Shown here piece after piece: positions 37,794 through 46,820 of a DNA stretch of 64,000 bases. Each line of letters opens with the position of its first letter. Position 1 is the first letter of the stretch. A program made the translations under genes and the position numbers. Where the stretch lies: NCBI GenBank assembly GCA_026126105.1, contig JAHCJV010000018.1:1-64000 (forward strand), written 5' to 3'. The notes under the pieces are model-generated. The model did not search any database. It was given only the letters and a program-made list of their open reading frames with translations, and was not told the origin of the DNA. This DNA is from Enhydrobacter sp. Its GTDB lineage: Bacteria; Pseudomonadota; Alphaproteobacteria; Reyranellales; Reyranellaceae.

Positions 37794-40736
37794 ATGTCTT
37801 GGCTTTCGACCGCTCACCTGCCCCGCCCGTTCGACTCCGGACGTGCGACCGTGGCCTGGACGCGCTGGCGCGAGAAGGCGTCGGTGCCCGACGACCCCAC
37901 ATTCGAGGCGTTATTGGACGCCCTCTTCGGCAACAGCCCGTACCTCACAGAGACGGCGCTACAGAAGCCGGATTTCTTGGCCGATCTATGGCGTCGCGGC
38001 CCCGATGCCGCGCTCGTCACGCTCGAGTGCGAGCTCGCGACCGTGCGGGCTGACGCAGCCGCCGGAGCTGCACCGGATGCGATCGCAGCACGCCTGCGGC
38101 GCCTAAAGCGCAGTGTCGCCCTTACCGTGGCGGTGGCTGACATCGCCGGATCCTGGCCGCTCGAGAGAGTCACCGGGACGCTGAGCCGCTTCGCCGGCAC
38201 CTGTCTCGACGCCGTCACCGATTCGATCATGCTCCAGCTCGAGCGCGACGGTCAGCTGACACTCGGTGGCGATCCCCAGGCGGCGGCCTTCACGGTATTG
38301 GGCATGGGCAAGCTCGGCGCCGGCGAGCTCAACTACTCGAGCGACATCGACCTCATCCTGCTGTACGACCGCGAGGCGCCGGCGCTGGCCGGCAACGAGC
38401 AGATCGCGCGGCATTTCGTGCGCGCCTCCCGGCTGCTGGTGCAGCTCATGTCGGAGGCCTCGGCCGACGGTTACATCTTCCGAACCGACCTGCGCCTGCG
38501 GCCCGATCCCGGTTCCACGCCGCTGGCCATGTCGGTGCAGGCGGCGGAACTCTATTACGAGAGTGTCGGGCAGAACTGGGAGCGTGCCGCGATGATCAAG
38601 GCGCACCCGGTCGCCGGCAACCTCGACGTCGGCGCCGAGTTCCTCGGCACGCTTCGCCCCTACATATGGCGGCGGCATCTCGATTTCGCTGCGATCCACG
38701 ACATCCATTCGATCAAGCGCCAGATCGATGCCCATCGCGGCGGCGGCACCGTCAAGGTCGCGGGACACAACGTCAAGCTCGGCCGCGGCGGCATCCGCGA
38801 GATCGAGTTCTTCGCGCAGACCCAGCAGCTCATCTTTGGCGGCCGCAATCCGGCGCTCCGCCTGCGCGGCACCTGCGAGACGCTGCGCGCGCTCGCGACG
38901 GCGGGTCATGTCGAGTCGCGCGCAGCGGACGAACTGATCGTGGCCTATGGCTTCCTGCGCCGGGTCGAGCACCGTCTGCAGATGGTCGACGATCGCCAGA
39001 CCCACAGCCTTCCGGAGGACAAGGCCGGGCTCGCCGCGATCGCTACCTTCCTCGGCTATCCCGACGCATCGGCCTTCGAGGCGGAGATGCTGGCGACACT
39101 TCGCTGCGTCGAGGGCCACTATGCGCACCTGTTCGAGGAGGCGCCGAGCCTCGCTGGACCCGGCGGCAATCTGGTCTTCACCGGCACCGACGACGATCCC
39201 GGCACGCTGGAGACGCTTCGGACCCTGGGGTTTCGCGATCCGGCCGCCGCCGCGGGCATCGTCCGCCGCTGGCACCACGGGCGCTACCGCTCCACGACCT
39301 CCGCCCGGGCGCGCGAGCTCCTCACCGAATTGATGCCGGCGCTGCTCGGGGCGCTCGGCCAAACGGCGTCGCCCGACCAGGCGTTGCTGAACTTCGACCA
39401 GTTCCTGGGCAACCTGCCGGCGGGCGTGCAGCTCTTCTCGCTGTTCAAGTCGAACCCGGCGCTGCTGGAACTCGTCGCAACGATCATGGGCAGCGCGCCG
39501 GGACTGGCGGCGCAGCTCGCCCGGCGGGCCGTGCTGCTCGATTCGGTGCTGTCGCCGGCGTTCTACGACCGCCTGCCGCCGGCGGCGGAAATGACGGCAG
39601 ATCTGACCGCGACCCTGGCCCTGGTCGACGACGAGCAGGACATCCTCGATGCCGCACGGCGCTGGACCAACGATCGCCGCTTCCAGATCGGCGTCCAGCA
39701 GCTCAAGCGCATCGTGCGCCCCGCCGAGGCCGGCCTGGCCTACTCCGACGTGGCACAGGCGACGATCTCGGCGCTGTGCGACAGGGTCGAGAAACGCTTC
39801 GCCACGGCTCACGGCGCGTTTCGCGGCCAGCGCTTCGCTGTGCTCGGGATGGGCAAGCTCGGCAGTCGCGAGATGTCGGCTACCTCCGACCTCGACCTGA
39901 TCTTCGTCTACGACATCCCGCCCGACCTCGAAGCGTCCGACGGGCCTCAGCCGCTGGGGCCGATACAATACTACACGCGTCTCAGCGCCAAGATCGTGAC
40001 CGCCCTGACCGCCTTGACCAACGAAGGCGCCCTCTACGAGGTCGACATGCGGCTACGCCCCTCGGGGCGGGCCGGGCCGCTGGCCAACTCCCTCCAGGGT
40101 TTCGAAAGCTATCAAGCACAATCGGCCTGGACCTGGGAGCACATGGCGCTGACCCGCGCGCGCGTGATCCATGGTCCGCCCGACCTTGTCGAGCGGCTAC
40201 GCACCATCATCCTCGGCACGCTCCGCCGGCCGCGCGATGCCGAGGCCCTGTTGCGCGACGTGGCCGACATGCGCGACCGGATCGCCCGCCACGCGCCGCC
40301 CAAGAGCCCATGGGATTTCAAACACTTGCCCGGCGGGCTGTTCGACATCGACTTCGTCGCCCAGTACCTCGCCCTGCGTCACGCCGCGACGCGGCCCGAG
40401 ATCCTCGATCCGCACCCGGCCAAGGTACTTCGCCGCGCCGCCGAGCTAGGCCTGTTCGATGCGGCGGACGCCGAGCGGCTGTGCGCGGCGCGCCAGTTGA
40501 TGTCGGATGTCCAGAGCCTGCTCCGCCTCACCCTGAATGGGGACGAGGCCGCGTTCGATGCCGCAAAGGCGCCGGAAGGTCAGCGCCGCCTGATCGCCCA
40601 GACCCAGGATGTTCCCGACATCGACGGGTTGCGCATTCTGATCGAGGCCGAGGCGGCAGCGGCACGTGCTATATACGAGCGCATCGTGGAGGCACCGGCA
40701 CGTGCTGCCGGCTGGACATCGAGGAGCGGGACATGA
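37794..40736 (+). CDS. glnE: Glutamine synthetase adenylyltransferase/adenylyl-removing enzyme
   Basis: This 980-residue bifunctional enzyme controls glutamine synthetase in response to PII. Two nucleotidyltransferase domains are visible: the N-terminal deadenylylation domain with GMGKLGAGELNYSSDIDLILLY and the C-terminal adenylylation domain with GMGKLGSREMSATSDLDLIFVY. The GlnD-type helical domain lies between and after them. Full family length. It overlaps the peroxiredoxin gene by ATGA. Confidence 0.95.
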   Translation: MSWLSTAHLPRPFDSGRATVAWTRWREKASVPDDPTFEALLDALFGNSPYLTETALQKPDFLADLWRRGPDAALVTLECELATVRADAAAGAAPDAIAARLRRLKRSVALTVAVADIAGSWPLERVTGTLSRFAGTCLDAVTDSIMLQLERDGQLTLGGDPQAAAFTVLGMGKLGAGELNYSSDIDLILLYDREAPALAGNEQIARHFVRASRLLVQLMSEASADGYIFRTDLRLRPDPGSTPLAMSVQAAELYYESVGQNWERAAMIKAHPVAGNLDVGAEFLGTLRPYIWRRHLDFAAIHDIHSIKRQIDAHRGGGTVKVAGHNVKLGRGGIREIEFFAQTQQLIFGGRNPALRLRGTCETLRALATAGHVESRAADELIVAYGFLRRVEHRLQMVDDRQTHSLPEDKAGLAAIATFLGYPDASAFEAEMLATLRCVEGHYAHLFEEAPSLAGPGGNLVFTGTDDDPGTLETLRTLGFRDPAAAAGIVRRWHHGRYRSTTSARARELLTELMPALLGALGQTASPDQALLNFDQFLGNLPAGVQLFSLFKSNPALLELVATIMGSAPGLAAQLARRAVLLDSVLSPAFYDRLPPAAEMTADLTATLALVDDEQDILDAARRWTNDRRFQIGVQQLKRIVRPAEAGLAYSDVAQATISALCDRVEKRFATAHGAFRGQRFAVLGMGKLGSREMSATSDLDLIFVYDIPPDLEASDGPQPLGPIQYYTRLSAKIVTALTALTNEGALYEVDMRLRPSGRAGPLANSLQGFESYQAQSAWTWEHMALTRARVIHGPPDLVERLRTIILGTLRRPRDAEALLRDVADMRDRIARHAPPKSPWDFKHLPGGLFDIDFVAQYLALRHAATRPEILDPHPAKVLRRAAELGLFDAADAERLCAARQLMSDVQSLLRLTLNGDEAAFDAAKAPEGQRRLIAQTQDVPDIDGLRILIEAEAAAARAIYERIVEAPARAAGWTSRSGT

Positions 40737-41197
40737 GTGTCGAGGAAGGCAAGAAGGCGCCGGATTTCACCGCCGCGACCGATGGCGGCGGAACGCTCAA
40801 GCTCTCCGAGCTGCGCGGCGCGCCGGTGGTGCTCTATTTCTATCCCAAGGACGACACGCCAGGCTGCACCACCGAGGCCTGCGGCTTCCGCGATGGGGCG
40901 GCCGCGTTCAAGAAGCTGAAGGCGCGCGTGATCGGCGTCAGCAAGGACAGCGTCGCGCGCCACGACAAGTTCAAGGCCAAGTACGAGCTCAACTTCCCGC
41001 TGGTGTCCGACGAGGACGGCAAGGTCTGCGAGAAATACGGCACGTGGATCGAGAAGAGCCTATACGGCCGCAAGTACATGGGCATAGACCGCGCGACCTT
41101 CCTGATCGACAAGGACGGCGTGGTCCGCAGGATCTGGCGCAAGGTAAAGGTCGCGAAGCACGTCGCCGAAGTCGAGGAAGCGCTCAAGGCGCTCTGA
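40733..41197 (+). CDS. bcp: Peroxiredoxin, Bcp/PrxQ type
   Basis: This 154-residue thiol peroxidase removes H2O2 and organic peroxides with thioredoxin. The peroxidatic Cys45 and resolving Cys50 are in DDTPGCTTEACGFRD, the PrxQ alpha-helix arrangement. ATG 40733 overlaps the glnE stop, and the resulting length is standard; the same frame is open far upstream but as an out-of-frame shadow of glnE. The glnE-bcp pairing recurs in alphaproteobacteria. Confidence 0.95.
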   Translation: MSVEEGKKAPDFTAATDGGGTLKLSELRGAPVVLYFYPKDDTPGCTTEACGFRDGAAAFKKLKARVIGVSKDSVARHDKFKAKYELNFPLVSDEDGKVCEKYGTWIEKSLYGRKYMGIDRATFLIDKDGVVRRIWRKVKVAKHVAEVEEALKAL

Positions 41198-41364
41198 CCT
41201 CCTCCCCACCCGAGCCCTCGTCACGTCCGCCAGGCATCCCGGAGCGCCATCAGCGCGACTTGAAAAGAAACGTCGACCGTTGCCATTTCCGGACTCGGAT
41301 GATGCAGTCCCGACGTGGCAAGACCCGCCGCCGGGCCGCGGGCGCTGCTCCCGAGGAGGCACTG

Positions 41365-42213
41365 ATGGGAAGGCTGCTGATTGCAACTGTACTGGCATTC
41401 ACGGCGCCTTTCGCCGGCTGCGCGGCTGCGGCGACGCTCGACGACATGCGAAACAACGGTACTCTGCGCATCGCCTATCGCGAGGACGCGCCGCCCTTCG
41501 CCTACAAGGCCGCGACGGGAACGCCGGCGGGATTCATGGTCGAGCTCTGCCGTGCCGTGGCACAAGGGATCGGCCGGAAGCTTGGACTTGCCGAGCTCAA
41601 GGTCGTCTACGTTCCGGTAACGTCGACCGATCGCTTCGAGGCGATCGCGTCCGGCAAGGCGGATCTGCTCTGCGAGGCGACGACCCATACTCTCGAACGG
41701 CGTCGCCTGGTCGACTTCTCGATCGCGACCTTCGCCGACGGGGCCAGCTTCATGACTCTCCCTGACGGCCCGGACGATCTGGGCAATCTGAACGGCAAGA
41801 AGGTCGGGGTCCTGGCGAACACGACGACCGAAGCGGGTCTGCGCCGCGCCCTGGCCGACGCAGGGAGCACCGCCGAGGTCGTGCCTGCCAGGACTCATCA
41901 GGAAGGCCTGGATGCCCTGGAGAACCGCACTGTTTCCGCCTATTTCGCCGATCGTGCCATCCTGGCCTACCTCGCGAGGGACGCAAAGGCGCCGTCCAAC
42001 CTGCAGCTCGCCGATGTCTATCTCAGCATCGAACCCTATGCGTTGGCGATGCGACGGGGAGACAGCGATTTCCGTCTCGCCGTCGACAGCGAGCTCAGCC
42101 GGATCTACCGCTCGGGCGAGATCGACAGGATCTTTACCGCCGTCTTCGGTCCTTCCATCCGGCCCTCGCCTCAGGTCGAAAACCTCTACGCAACCGGGGC
42201 GCTGCCGGACTGA
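41365..42213 (+). CDS. Amino acid-type periplasmic substrate-binding protein
   Basis: This 282-residue protein is an extracellular solute-binding family 3 receptor. GAGGAGG precedes ATG 41365, and a signal peptide (MGRLLIATVLAFTAPFAGCAAAA) leads into LDDMRNNGTLRIAYREDAPPFAYK and the family motif CEATTHTLERRRLVDFS. No permease or ATPase gene is next to it, so it is an orphan receptor that would need a transporter elsewhere or act in signalling. The ligand is unknown. Confidence 0.88.
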   Translation: MGRLLIATVLAFTAPFAGCAAAATLDDMRNNGTLRIAYREDAPPFAYKAATGTPAGFMVELCRAVAQGIGRKLGLAELKVVYVPVTSTDRFEAIASGKADLLCEATTHTLERRRLVDFSIATFADGASFMTLPDGPDDLGNLNGKKVGVLANTTTEAGLRRALADAGSTAEVVPARTHQEGLDALENRTVSAYFADRAILAYLARDAKAPSNLQLADVYLSIEPYALAMRRGDSDFRLAVDSELSRIYRSGEIDRIFTAVFGPSIRPSPQVENLYATGALPD

Positions 42214-42226
42214 CCGCACCCCGTAT

Positions 42227-43075
42227 TCATTTTTCTGGCGCCCACCCGTAGATTCTCTGAAGACTGCCGCCCATCAGCGTCGCGCGGTCGGAGTTGCTCA
42301 GGCGGTCGGTGACGCGAAAAGCGTCGACACCTTCCTTGTAGGTGAGCAAAGCCGTCGCGCGGGTCCAGTCGGTACCCCACAGACAGCGCTCGATGCCGAA
42401 GGCATCGAACACGCGGGCAAGCGGATCCCAGATGTCACGATAGGGAAATGGCTCGTGACTGTAGGTGCAGGCGCCGGTGATCTTGATCGCGAGATTGCTG
42501 TGCTGCGCCAATGCCAGCACATTCTCGATATCATCGAACGGCTGTGGGCGCGCAGGGGGCGCGAAAACCTGCGTCATGCCGACATGGTCGACCACGATCT
42601 GCGTGCCCGGATTGCGCGCGGCGAGCGCGCCGACCTGCGGCAGCCGTCCCCAGCACTGGATGTTGACCGGCAAGTCATGCCGGGCTCCGGCGGCCAGAAC
42701 ACGGTTCAAGCCGGGATCGGCAGGGTCGGCGGAAATCTCCGGCCGCATCATGATGCGCACTCCGACCGTGCCAGGCATCGCGGCCCACTCCGCGATGATG
42801 TCCGCCACGGCCGGATCGTTCGCGTCGACCGGCTTGATCAGCGCGAACCGGCCGGGATGCTTCTTCTGGACGGTGATCGCGTAGCTCGCGTCGAAGCGGT
42901 AGATCGCGAACACCGACGTGAGCAACGCGCCATCGACGCCGACCTCGTCCATGGCCTTCACCATGTCCTCGCCCGTCATCTCCGCAGGTCCGGGAAACGG
43001 GTCGGCCCACGGACGTTCGGGAGTGTTGCGCCCGTAGCAGTGAACTTGGGCGTCGATGACGGGCACGCTCGTCAC
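42227..43075 (-). CDS. Amidohydrolase family protein, copy 2 of a tandem pair
   Basis: This 282-residue protein belongs to the amidohydrolase_2 (COG3618/COG2159) group of metal-dependent lactonases and decarboxylases. It begins PVIDAQVHCYGRN, has VDHVGMTQ and AIKITGACTYSHEPFPYRDIWDP in the middle and CLWGTDWTRA with the likely catalytic aspartate. The metal site opens with QVH rather than the common HxH. Start is GTG 43075 overlapping the stop of the upstream copy (GTGA). It is closely similar to that copy along its whole length, so the pair arose by duplication. The substrate is unknown. Confidence 0.85.
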   Translation of the reverse strand: MTSVPVIDAQVHCYGRNTPERPWADPFPGPAEMTGEDMVKAMDEVGVDGALLTSVFAIYRFDASYAITVQKKHPGRFALIKPVDANDPAVADIIAEWAAMPGTVGVRIMMRPEISADPADPGLNRVLAAGARHDLPVNIQCWGRLPQVGALAARNPGTQIVVDHVGMTQVFAPPARPQPFDDIENVLALAQHSNLAIKITGACTYSHEPFPYRDIWDPLARVFDAFGIERCLWGTDWTRATALLTYKEGVDAFRVTDRLSNSDRATLMGGSLQRIYGWAPEK

Positions 43076-43914
43076 GCCTTCTTCGGCGCCCACCCGTAGA
43101 TCTTCTGGAGCGAGCCCCCCATCAGGATGGCGCGGTCGCCGTCGGACAGACGATCGGTGACACGAAAGGCTTCGACGCCGTCCCTGTAGCTCAAGACATT
43201 GACCGCGCGCGTCCAGTCGGTGCCCCACATGCAGCGGTCGAGACCGTAGGCATCGAAGATGCGGCCAAGCGGATCCCAGATGTCCTTGAACGGGAACTTC
43301 TCGTGGCTGAGCGTGCAGGCGCCGGTGATCTTGATGGCGACGTTCTTGTTCTCGGCGAGCTTCAGGACCTTGGGCAGCTCGTGCCACGGCTCCCTGGGGG
43401 CGGGCGGCTCGAACGGCTGCTCCAGGCCCAGATGGTCGAGCACGATCTGTGTGTCGGGATTGCGCTTGGCAAGCTCGCCGAGCTGCTCGAGCCGGTCGCG
43501 CGCCAGCATGTTGACCGGCAGGCCGTGCCTGGCCGCCGCAGAGAGGATACGGTTGATGCCGGGATCGGCCGCGTCGGTCGAGATTTCGGGTGTCATCATG
43601 ATTCGGATGGCGACCGTCCCCGGCATTGCCTTCCACTCGGCGATCGTGTCGGCGACGTTGGGATCGTTGGCATTGACCGGCTTGATGACGCCGAAGCGGT
43701 CGGGATGCGCCTTCTGGACGGCCACCGCGTAGGACGCATCCCAGCGATACATCGTGTAGACCGAGACCAGCAGGGCGCCATCGACGCCGACCGAGTCCAT
43801 CGCCTTGATCATGTCCTCGGCCGTAACTTCAGGCGGACCGGCAAGAACCGCCGTCCAGGGCCGGCCGGGATGGTTGCGCTCGTAGCAGTGGACCTGAGCG
43901 TCGATCGTCAACAT
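43072..43914 (-). CDS. Amidohydrolase family protein, copy 1 of a tandem pair
   Basis: This 280-residue paralogue of the next gene opens LTIDAQVHCYERNHPGRPW and shares AEDMIKAMDSVGVDGALL, VLDHLGLEQPF, KITGACTLSHEKFPFKDIWDP, RCMWGTDWTRAVNVLSY and the C-terminal LMGGSLQKIYGWAPKK. Family members hydrolyse lactones or decarboxylate aromatic acids. Both copies keep the same QVH and WGTDW elements, suggesting both are active but with different loops in the substrate region (LARDRLEQLGE versus QCWGRLPQVGA). Confidence 0.85.
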   Translation of the reverse strand: MLTIDAQVHCYERNHPGRPWTAVLAGPPEVTAEDMIKAMDSVGVDGALLVSVYTMYRWDASYAVAVQKAHPDRFGVIKPVNANDPNVADTIAEWKAMPGTVAIRIMMTPEISTDAADPGINRILSAAARHGLPVNMLARDRLEQLGELAKRNPDTQIVLDHLGLEQPFEPPAPREPWHELPKVLKLAENKNVAIKITGACTLSHEKFPFKDIWDPLGRIFDAYGLDRCMWGTDWTRAVNVLSYRDGVEAFRVTDRLSDGDRAILMGGSLQKIYGWAPKKA

Positions 43915-44160
43915 GGCGTTTCCTCTGGTTGGCCTTCGCAGGCGTACACGTGCCGTTCTCCGTCCGGAGGCGCAATGCCGTGTGTCAGCATCAGGCCGGG
44001 ACGGCGGTCGATCTTATCTTCGTACTCGGTGTTGGAAACGATAAAGGCGGATCGCTCTTCGGAAATCCTTCAACGAGCCAGATCGCTGCCTTCCGGTTCT
44101 TGCAGTGGAATTGAAAATCCCGACCGGCCTGTCATGATCGCGCCAGTGGGAGAAATCCGA

Positions 44161-44823
44161 ATGTCGAAGTGGCTTGCCGCGGTGGCGGTGCTCTTGATCG
44201 TGGGTGGATGCGACGCGCCGAGGACGAGCGTAAGCGGCAGTCTCATCGCGAGCTGCGCCACGCCTGCCGCGACAACGACCACGACCGCCGCCACCGGCGG
44301 CAGGCCCGTTCATGGCTACGCCGGCCCCTGCTTCGACGGCACGGACCGCACGGACCGGACCGATCGCATGGACCGTACGGATCGTACCGATCGCAAGAAC
44401 CGAGACGACGTCACCGATCGCACCGATCGCAAGAATCGCGACGACACCACCGACCGCACGGTCTGGTGCGTCGAGCCGGCGATGATCATCACGGCACCAT
44501 CCTTCATCGTGTTCTTCGACTTCGACAAGGCAGACCTGACGTCAGCCGCGCAGGACACGATCGCCAAGGCCGCGATGGCCTACAGGACCAAAGGCGGTGC
44601 ACAGATCAAGGCGAGCGGCCACACCGACCGCGCGGGCACGGAGGCCTACAACATGGCCCTGTCGCTGCGCCGCGCGAATGCCGTGAGGGACCAGTTGATT
44701 CGCGAGGGCGTCGCCGCGTCGGACATCTCCGTCGTCGCCCTCGGCGAAAGCCATCCAATGATCCAGACCGCTGACGGCGTGCGCGAGGCGCAGAACCGCC
44801 GGGTCGAGATCGTCGTTCAGTAG
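44161..44823 (+). CDS. OmpA-family lipoprotein with DRT-repeat linker
   Basis: This 220-residue protein has a lipoprotein-type signal (MSKWLAAVAVLLIVGGC, Cys17), a Thr/Ala-rich stretch, then a 40-residue segment (61-100) made of DRT and KNRDD repeats, and a C-terminal OmpA domain (IVFFDFDKADLTSAAQDTI, SGHTDRAGTEAYNMALSLRRANAVRDQL) that binds peptidoglycan. It should anchor the outer membrane to the cell wall. The highly charged repeat is unlike usual Pro/Ala OmpA linkers and may bind a metal or a polyanion. ATG 44161 has GGGAGAA upstream. Confidence 0.9.
   Translation: MSKWLAAVAVLLIVGGCDAPRTSVSGSLIASCATPAATTTTTAATGGRPVHGYAGPCFDGTDRTDRTDRMDRTDRTDRKNRDDVTDRTDRKNRDDTTDRTVWCVEPAMIITAPSFIVFFDFDKADLTSAAQDTIAKAAMAYRTKGGAQIKASGHTDRAGTEAYNMALSLRRANAVRDQLIREGVAASDISVVALGESHPMIQTADGVREAQNRRVEIVVQ
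44337..44463 (+). repeat. Tandem 9-base-type repeat encoding DRT units
   Basis: Degenerate copies of GGACCGNACG/CGATCGCACC recur through 44337-44463 with two longer KNRDD-coding interruptions. The codons vary between copies while Asp-Arg-Thr is kept, indicating selection on the protein rather than simple recent slippage. Confidence 0.8.
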
Positions 44824-44853
44824 GGCGCCGCGCCCGCCGGTCTCGGCGGACCT

Positions 44854-45744
44854 TCACCTTTGACGCTGCAGGTAATCGATCAGGGCCCGGAGCTTGGGCG
44901 CGATATTCCGCCGCGTCGGATAGTAAAGATAGAAGCCGGCGAAGTAGGGACTGTATTCCTCGAGGATCGGCGCAAGCTCCCGCCGTGCAAATGACGGGCG
45001 AAAGCTCTCTTCCATGCCAAAGGTGATTCCTGCGCCGGCGGTCGCGAGCTTGATCATGAGCGCCATGTCATTGGTGGTGACTCTGGGCGCGACATCGACG
45101 CTGAACTCCTTGCCGCCGTCGGCAAACTCCCAGCGATAGGGCGCCGCCTTGGGCGATGGCCGCCAACCGATGCACGCATGTGACGCGAGGTCGGCCGGGT
45201 GCTTCGGGACGCCGAAGCGGTCACGGTAGGACGGCGCGCAGACGGCCAGCTGCCGTTCATCCCCCGCCACGGGCACCGCGATCATGTCCTGCTCGATCAC
45301 CTCCCCGAGACGCACGCCCGCGTCAAAGCCCTCGGCGACGATATCGAACTCTTCGTCGGTTACCGTGATGTCGAGTTCAACGTCGGGATAGGCCTCGGCG
45401 AAGCCGGCAATAAATGGCCCCGAGAGGAAACGCTCGGCGATCGACGATACCGCAAGCCGCAATCGCCCGCGCGGACTTCCCGTGAATGTACCCGTCTTCT
45501 CGAGGGCAGCCCGCATCTCGGCGACGGCGGGAGCGATCTCCGCATATAGACGTTCACCAGCTTCGGTCAGGCTGACACTGCGCGTCGTGCGCAGAACGAG
45601 CGCGATACCGACACTGCCCTCCAGGCGTTTGATCGTCTGGCTGACGGCCGAACGCGTCACGCCCAGTCGGGTGGCGGCAGCGCGAAAGCTCCGCTCCTCG
45701 GCCACCAAGGCGAACACCGAGAGGGCGTTGAGATCGGGCTCCAT
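44854..45744 (-). CDS. LysR-family transcriptional regulator
   Basis: This 296-residue regulator has the N-terminal winged helix (LNALSVFALVAEERSFRAAATRLGVTRSAVSQTIKRLEGSVG) and the C-terminal effector domain (GRLRLAVSSIAERF onward). It is divergently transcribed from the exported CMD-like and Atu4866-like genes and most likely controls them. The effector domain resembles the common CrgA-type group; the ligand is unknown. Confidence 0.93.
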   Translation of the reverse strand: MEPDLNALSVFALVAEERSFRAAATRLGVTRSAVSQTIKRLEGSVGIALVLRTTRSVSLTEAGERLYAEIAPAVAEMRAALEKTGTFTGSPRGRLRLAVSSIAERFLSGPFIAGFAEAYPDVELDITVTDEEFDIVAEGFDAGVRLGEVIEQDMIAVPVAGDERQLAVCAPSYRDRFGVPKHPADLASHACIGWRPSPKAAPYRWEFADGGKEFSVDVAPRVTTNDMALMIKLATAGAGITFGMEESFRPSFARRELAPILEEYSPYFAGFYLYYPTRRNIAPKLRALIDYLQRQR

Positions 45745-45778
45745 TGGTTAGGGATTCTTTCCAGGCTGGCCGCAATTC

Positions 45779-45788
45779 ATAGGCTTAT
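45779..45788. promoter_or_regulatory. Possible LysR operator
   Basis: ATAGGCTTAT in the 138-base divergent gap has the T-N11-A/ATA-N4-TAT character of LysR binding sites and lies about 95 bases before the CMD gene start. It is a weak, single-site match. Confidence 0.25.
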
Positions 45789-45882
45789 CTCGACAGTGGC
45801 ACTGACCCATGTTCGGGGCAAGCGCTTCACTTCGCCGGCACGAACACCCAACCGCCACCTCCAAGCCCATGAGGAGATGACC

Positions 45883-46365
45883 ATGAGCATGCATAAGCCC
45901 CTTCGCGAAGTCGCCGCGGCCTTGCTCGTCGCTGCGGCAGCTGTCCCCGCCATCGCCGACACCACGGAGGAGCGGCGAAAGCGCGGCGACGCGGTGATCA
46001 GGAGCCTCAATAACGGCCAGCCCCAGCAGGTGCTGGAGCGCATGCGGCAGGAGTTCCCCTTCCTAGCCGATGCGACCGAGGCTTATGCGCTCGGCGACGT
46101 CTGGTCTCGTCCGGGACTCGACGATCGAACCCGCCAGCTGGCGGCGGTGGCGGCCTTCGCCGCCATCGGCCAGCCGGCGTTCATGAAGGTCCATGCCGGC
46201 TATGCGCTCAATATCGGCGTCTCCGAGAATGAGTTGAAGGAGGTCATCTACATGGTGACCGTCCCGGCCGGGTTCCCCCGTGCGATCGCAGCCTCGCAGG
46301 CGCTCGCGGAGCTTTTCGCCGAGCGGCGAGCCGCCCAGCCCGCCAGCAGGAGGACGTCGCCATGA
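45883..46365 (+). CDS. Exported carboxymuconolactone decarboxylase-like protein
   Basis: This 160-residue protein combines a signal peptide (MSMHKPLREVAAALLVAAAAVPAIA) with a CMD/AhpD-like helical domain: RPGLDDRTRQLAAVAAFAAIGQPAFMKVHAGYALNIGVSENELKEVIY. AhpD-type CxxC cysteines are absent, so peroxidase activity is unlikely; it is nearer the gamma-carboxymuconolactone decarboxylase branch. ATG 45883 has GAGGAG six bases upstream; ATG 45877 is too close to it. Export of a CMD protein is unusual. Its stop overlaps the next ATG (ATGA). Confidence 0.85.
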   Translation: MSMHKPLREVAAALLVAAAAVPAIADTTEERRKRGDAVIRSLNNGQPQQVLERMRQEFPFLADATEAYALGDVWSRPGLDDRTRQLAAVAAFAAIGQPAFMKVHAGYALNIGVSENELKEVIYMVTVPAGFPRAIAASQALAELFAERRAAQPASRRTSP

Positions 46366-46721
46366 AGGGCTTTCGCCTCCTGCCGCTCGCCGTCACCGCC
46401 AGTGTCGCCGTCATTACCGCACAGAAGGTCAACGCCCAGATGTCCGATACGCCGATGACTCCCGCTGGCATGCAGCAAGCCTCCTCCTACGTTGGCCTGT
46501 GGGTCACGGCCGACCGTCATATCCGGCATGAGCTGCTGCCGAACGGCCGCTACGACGAAGCCCGCGGAACGCGTGAAAGCGCGTACCGCGGCCGCTACGA
46601 AATCCGCGGCAATCATATCGACTACTGGGACGATACCGGCTTCACGGCCGACGGCACCTTCGTTGACCCCAATACCCTGCACCATGGCGGCATGGTCTTC
46701 TACCGCGAGGGCCCACGCTGA
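46362..46721 (+). CDS. Exported Atu4866-like protein
   Basis: This 119-residue protein has a signal peptide (MKGFRLLPLAVTASVAVITAQKVNA) and then the Atu4866-type domain: YVGLWVTADRHIRHELLPNGRYDEARGTRESAYRGRYEIRGNHIDYWDDTGFTADG. The family is a small beta-barrel of unknown, possibly ligand-binding, role; the strongly conserved NHIDYWDDTGFTADGTF implies a binding pocket. It is translationally coupled to the exported CMD-like gene, and both are probably controlled by the adjacent LysR regulator. Confidence 0.85.
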   Translation: MKGFRLLPLAVTASVAVITAQKVNAQMSDTPMTPAGMQQASSYVGLWVTADRHIRHELLPNGRYDEARGTRESAYRGRYEIRGNHIDYWDDTGFTADGTFVDPNTLHHGGMVFYREGPR

Positions 46722-46743
46722 GCGCGATGCGTAGCGCGCCAAC

Positions 46744-46820
46744 GGGCCGTCCTGCCGGACGGCCCATCCATCCTGCGCCGGGGCCGCCGAGGAGCGCTTT
46801 CGGAAGTCGTTTGCGACTTC
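46744..46820. terminator. Pair of hairpins between convergent genes
   Basis: GGGCCGTC and GACGGCCC form an 8-base stem around CTGCCG (46744-46765), and GAAGTCG and CGACTTC form a 7-base stem around TTTG (46803-46820). Both lie in the gap between the rightward Atu4866-like gene and the leftward 66-residue gene. T-runs are weak, as is common at high GC. Confidence 0.5.

Noticed and set aside
44337-44463. Possible CRISPR-like repeat array
   Set aside because: The repeats are short, in-frame, without spacers and lie inside a coding sequence for DRT units.
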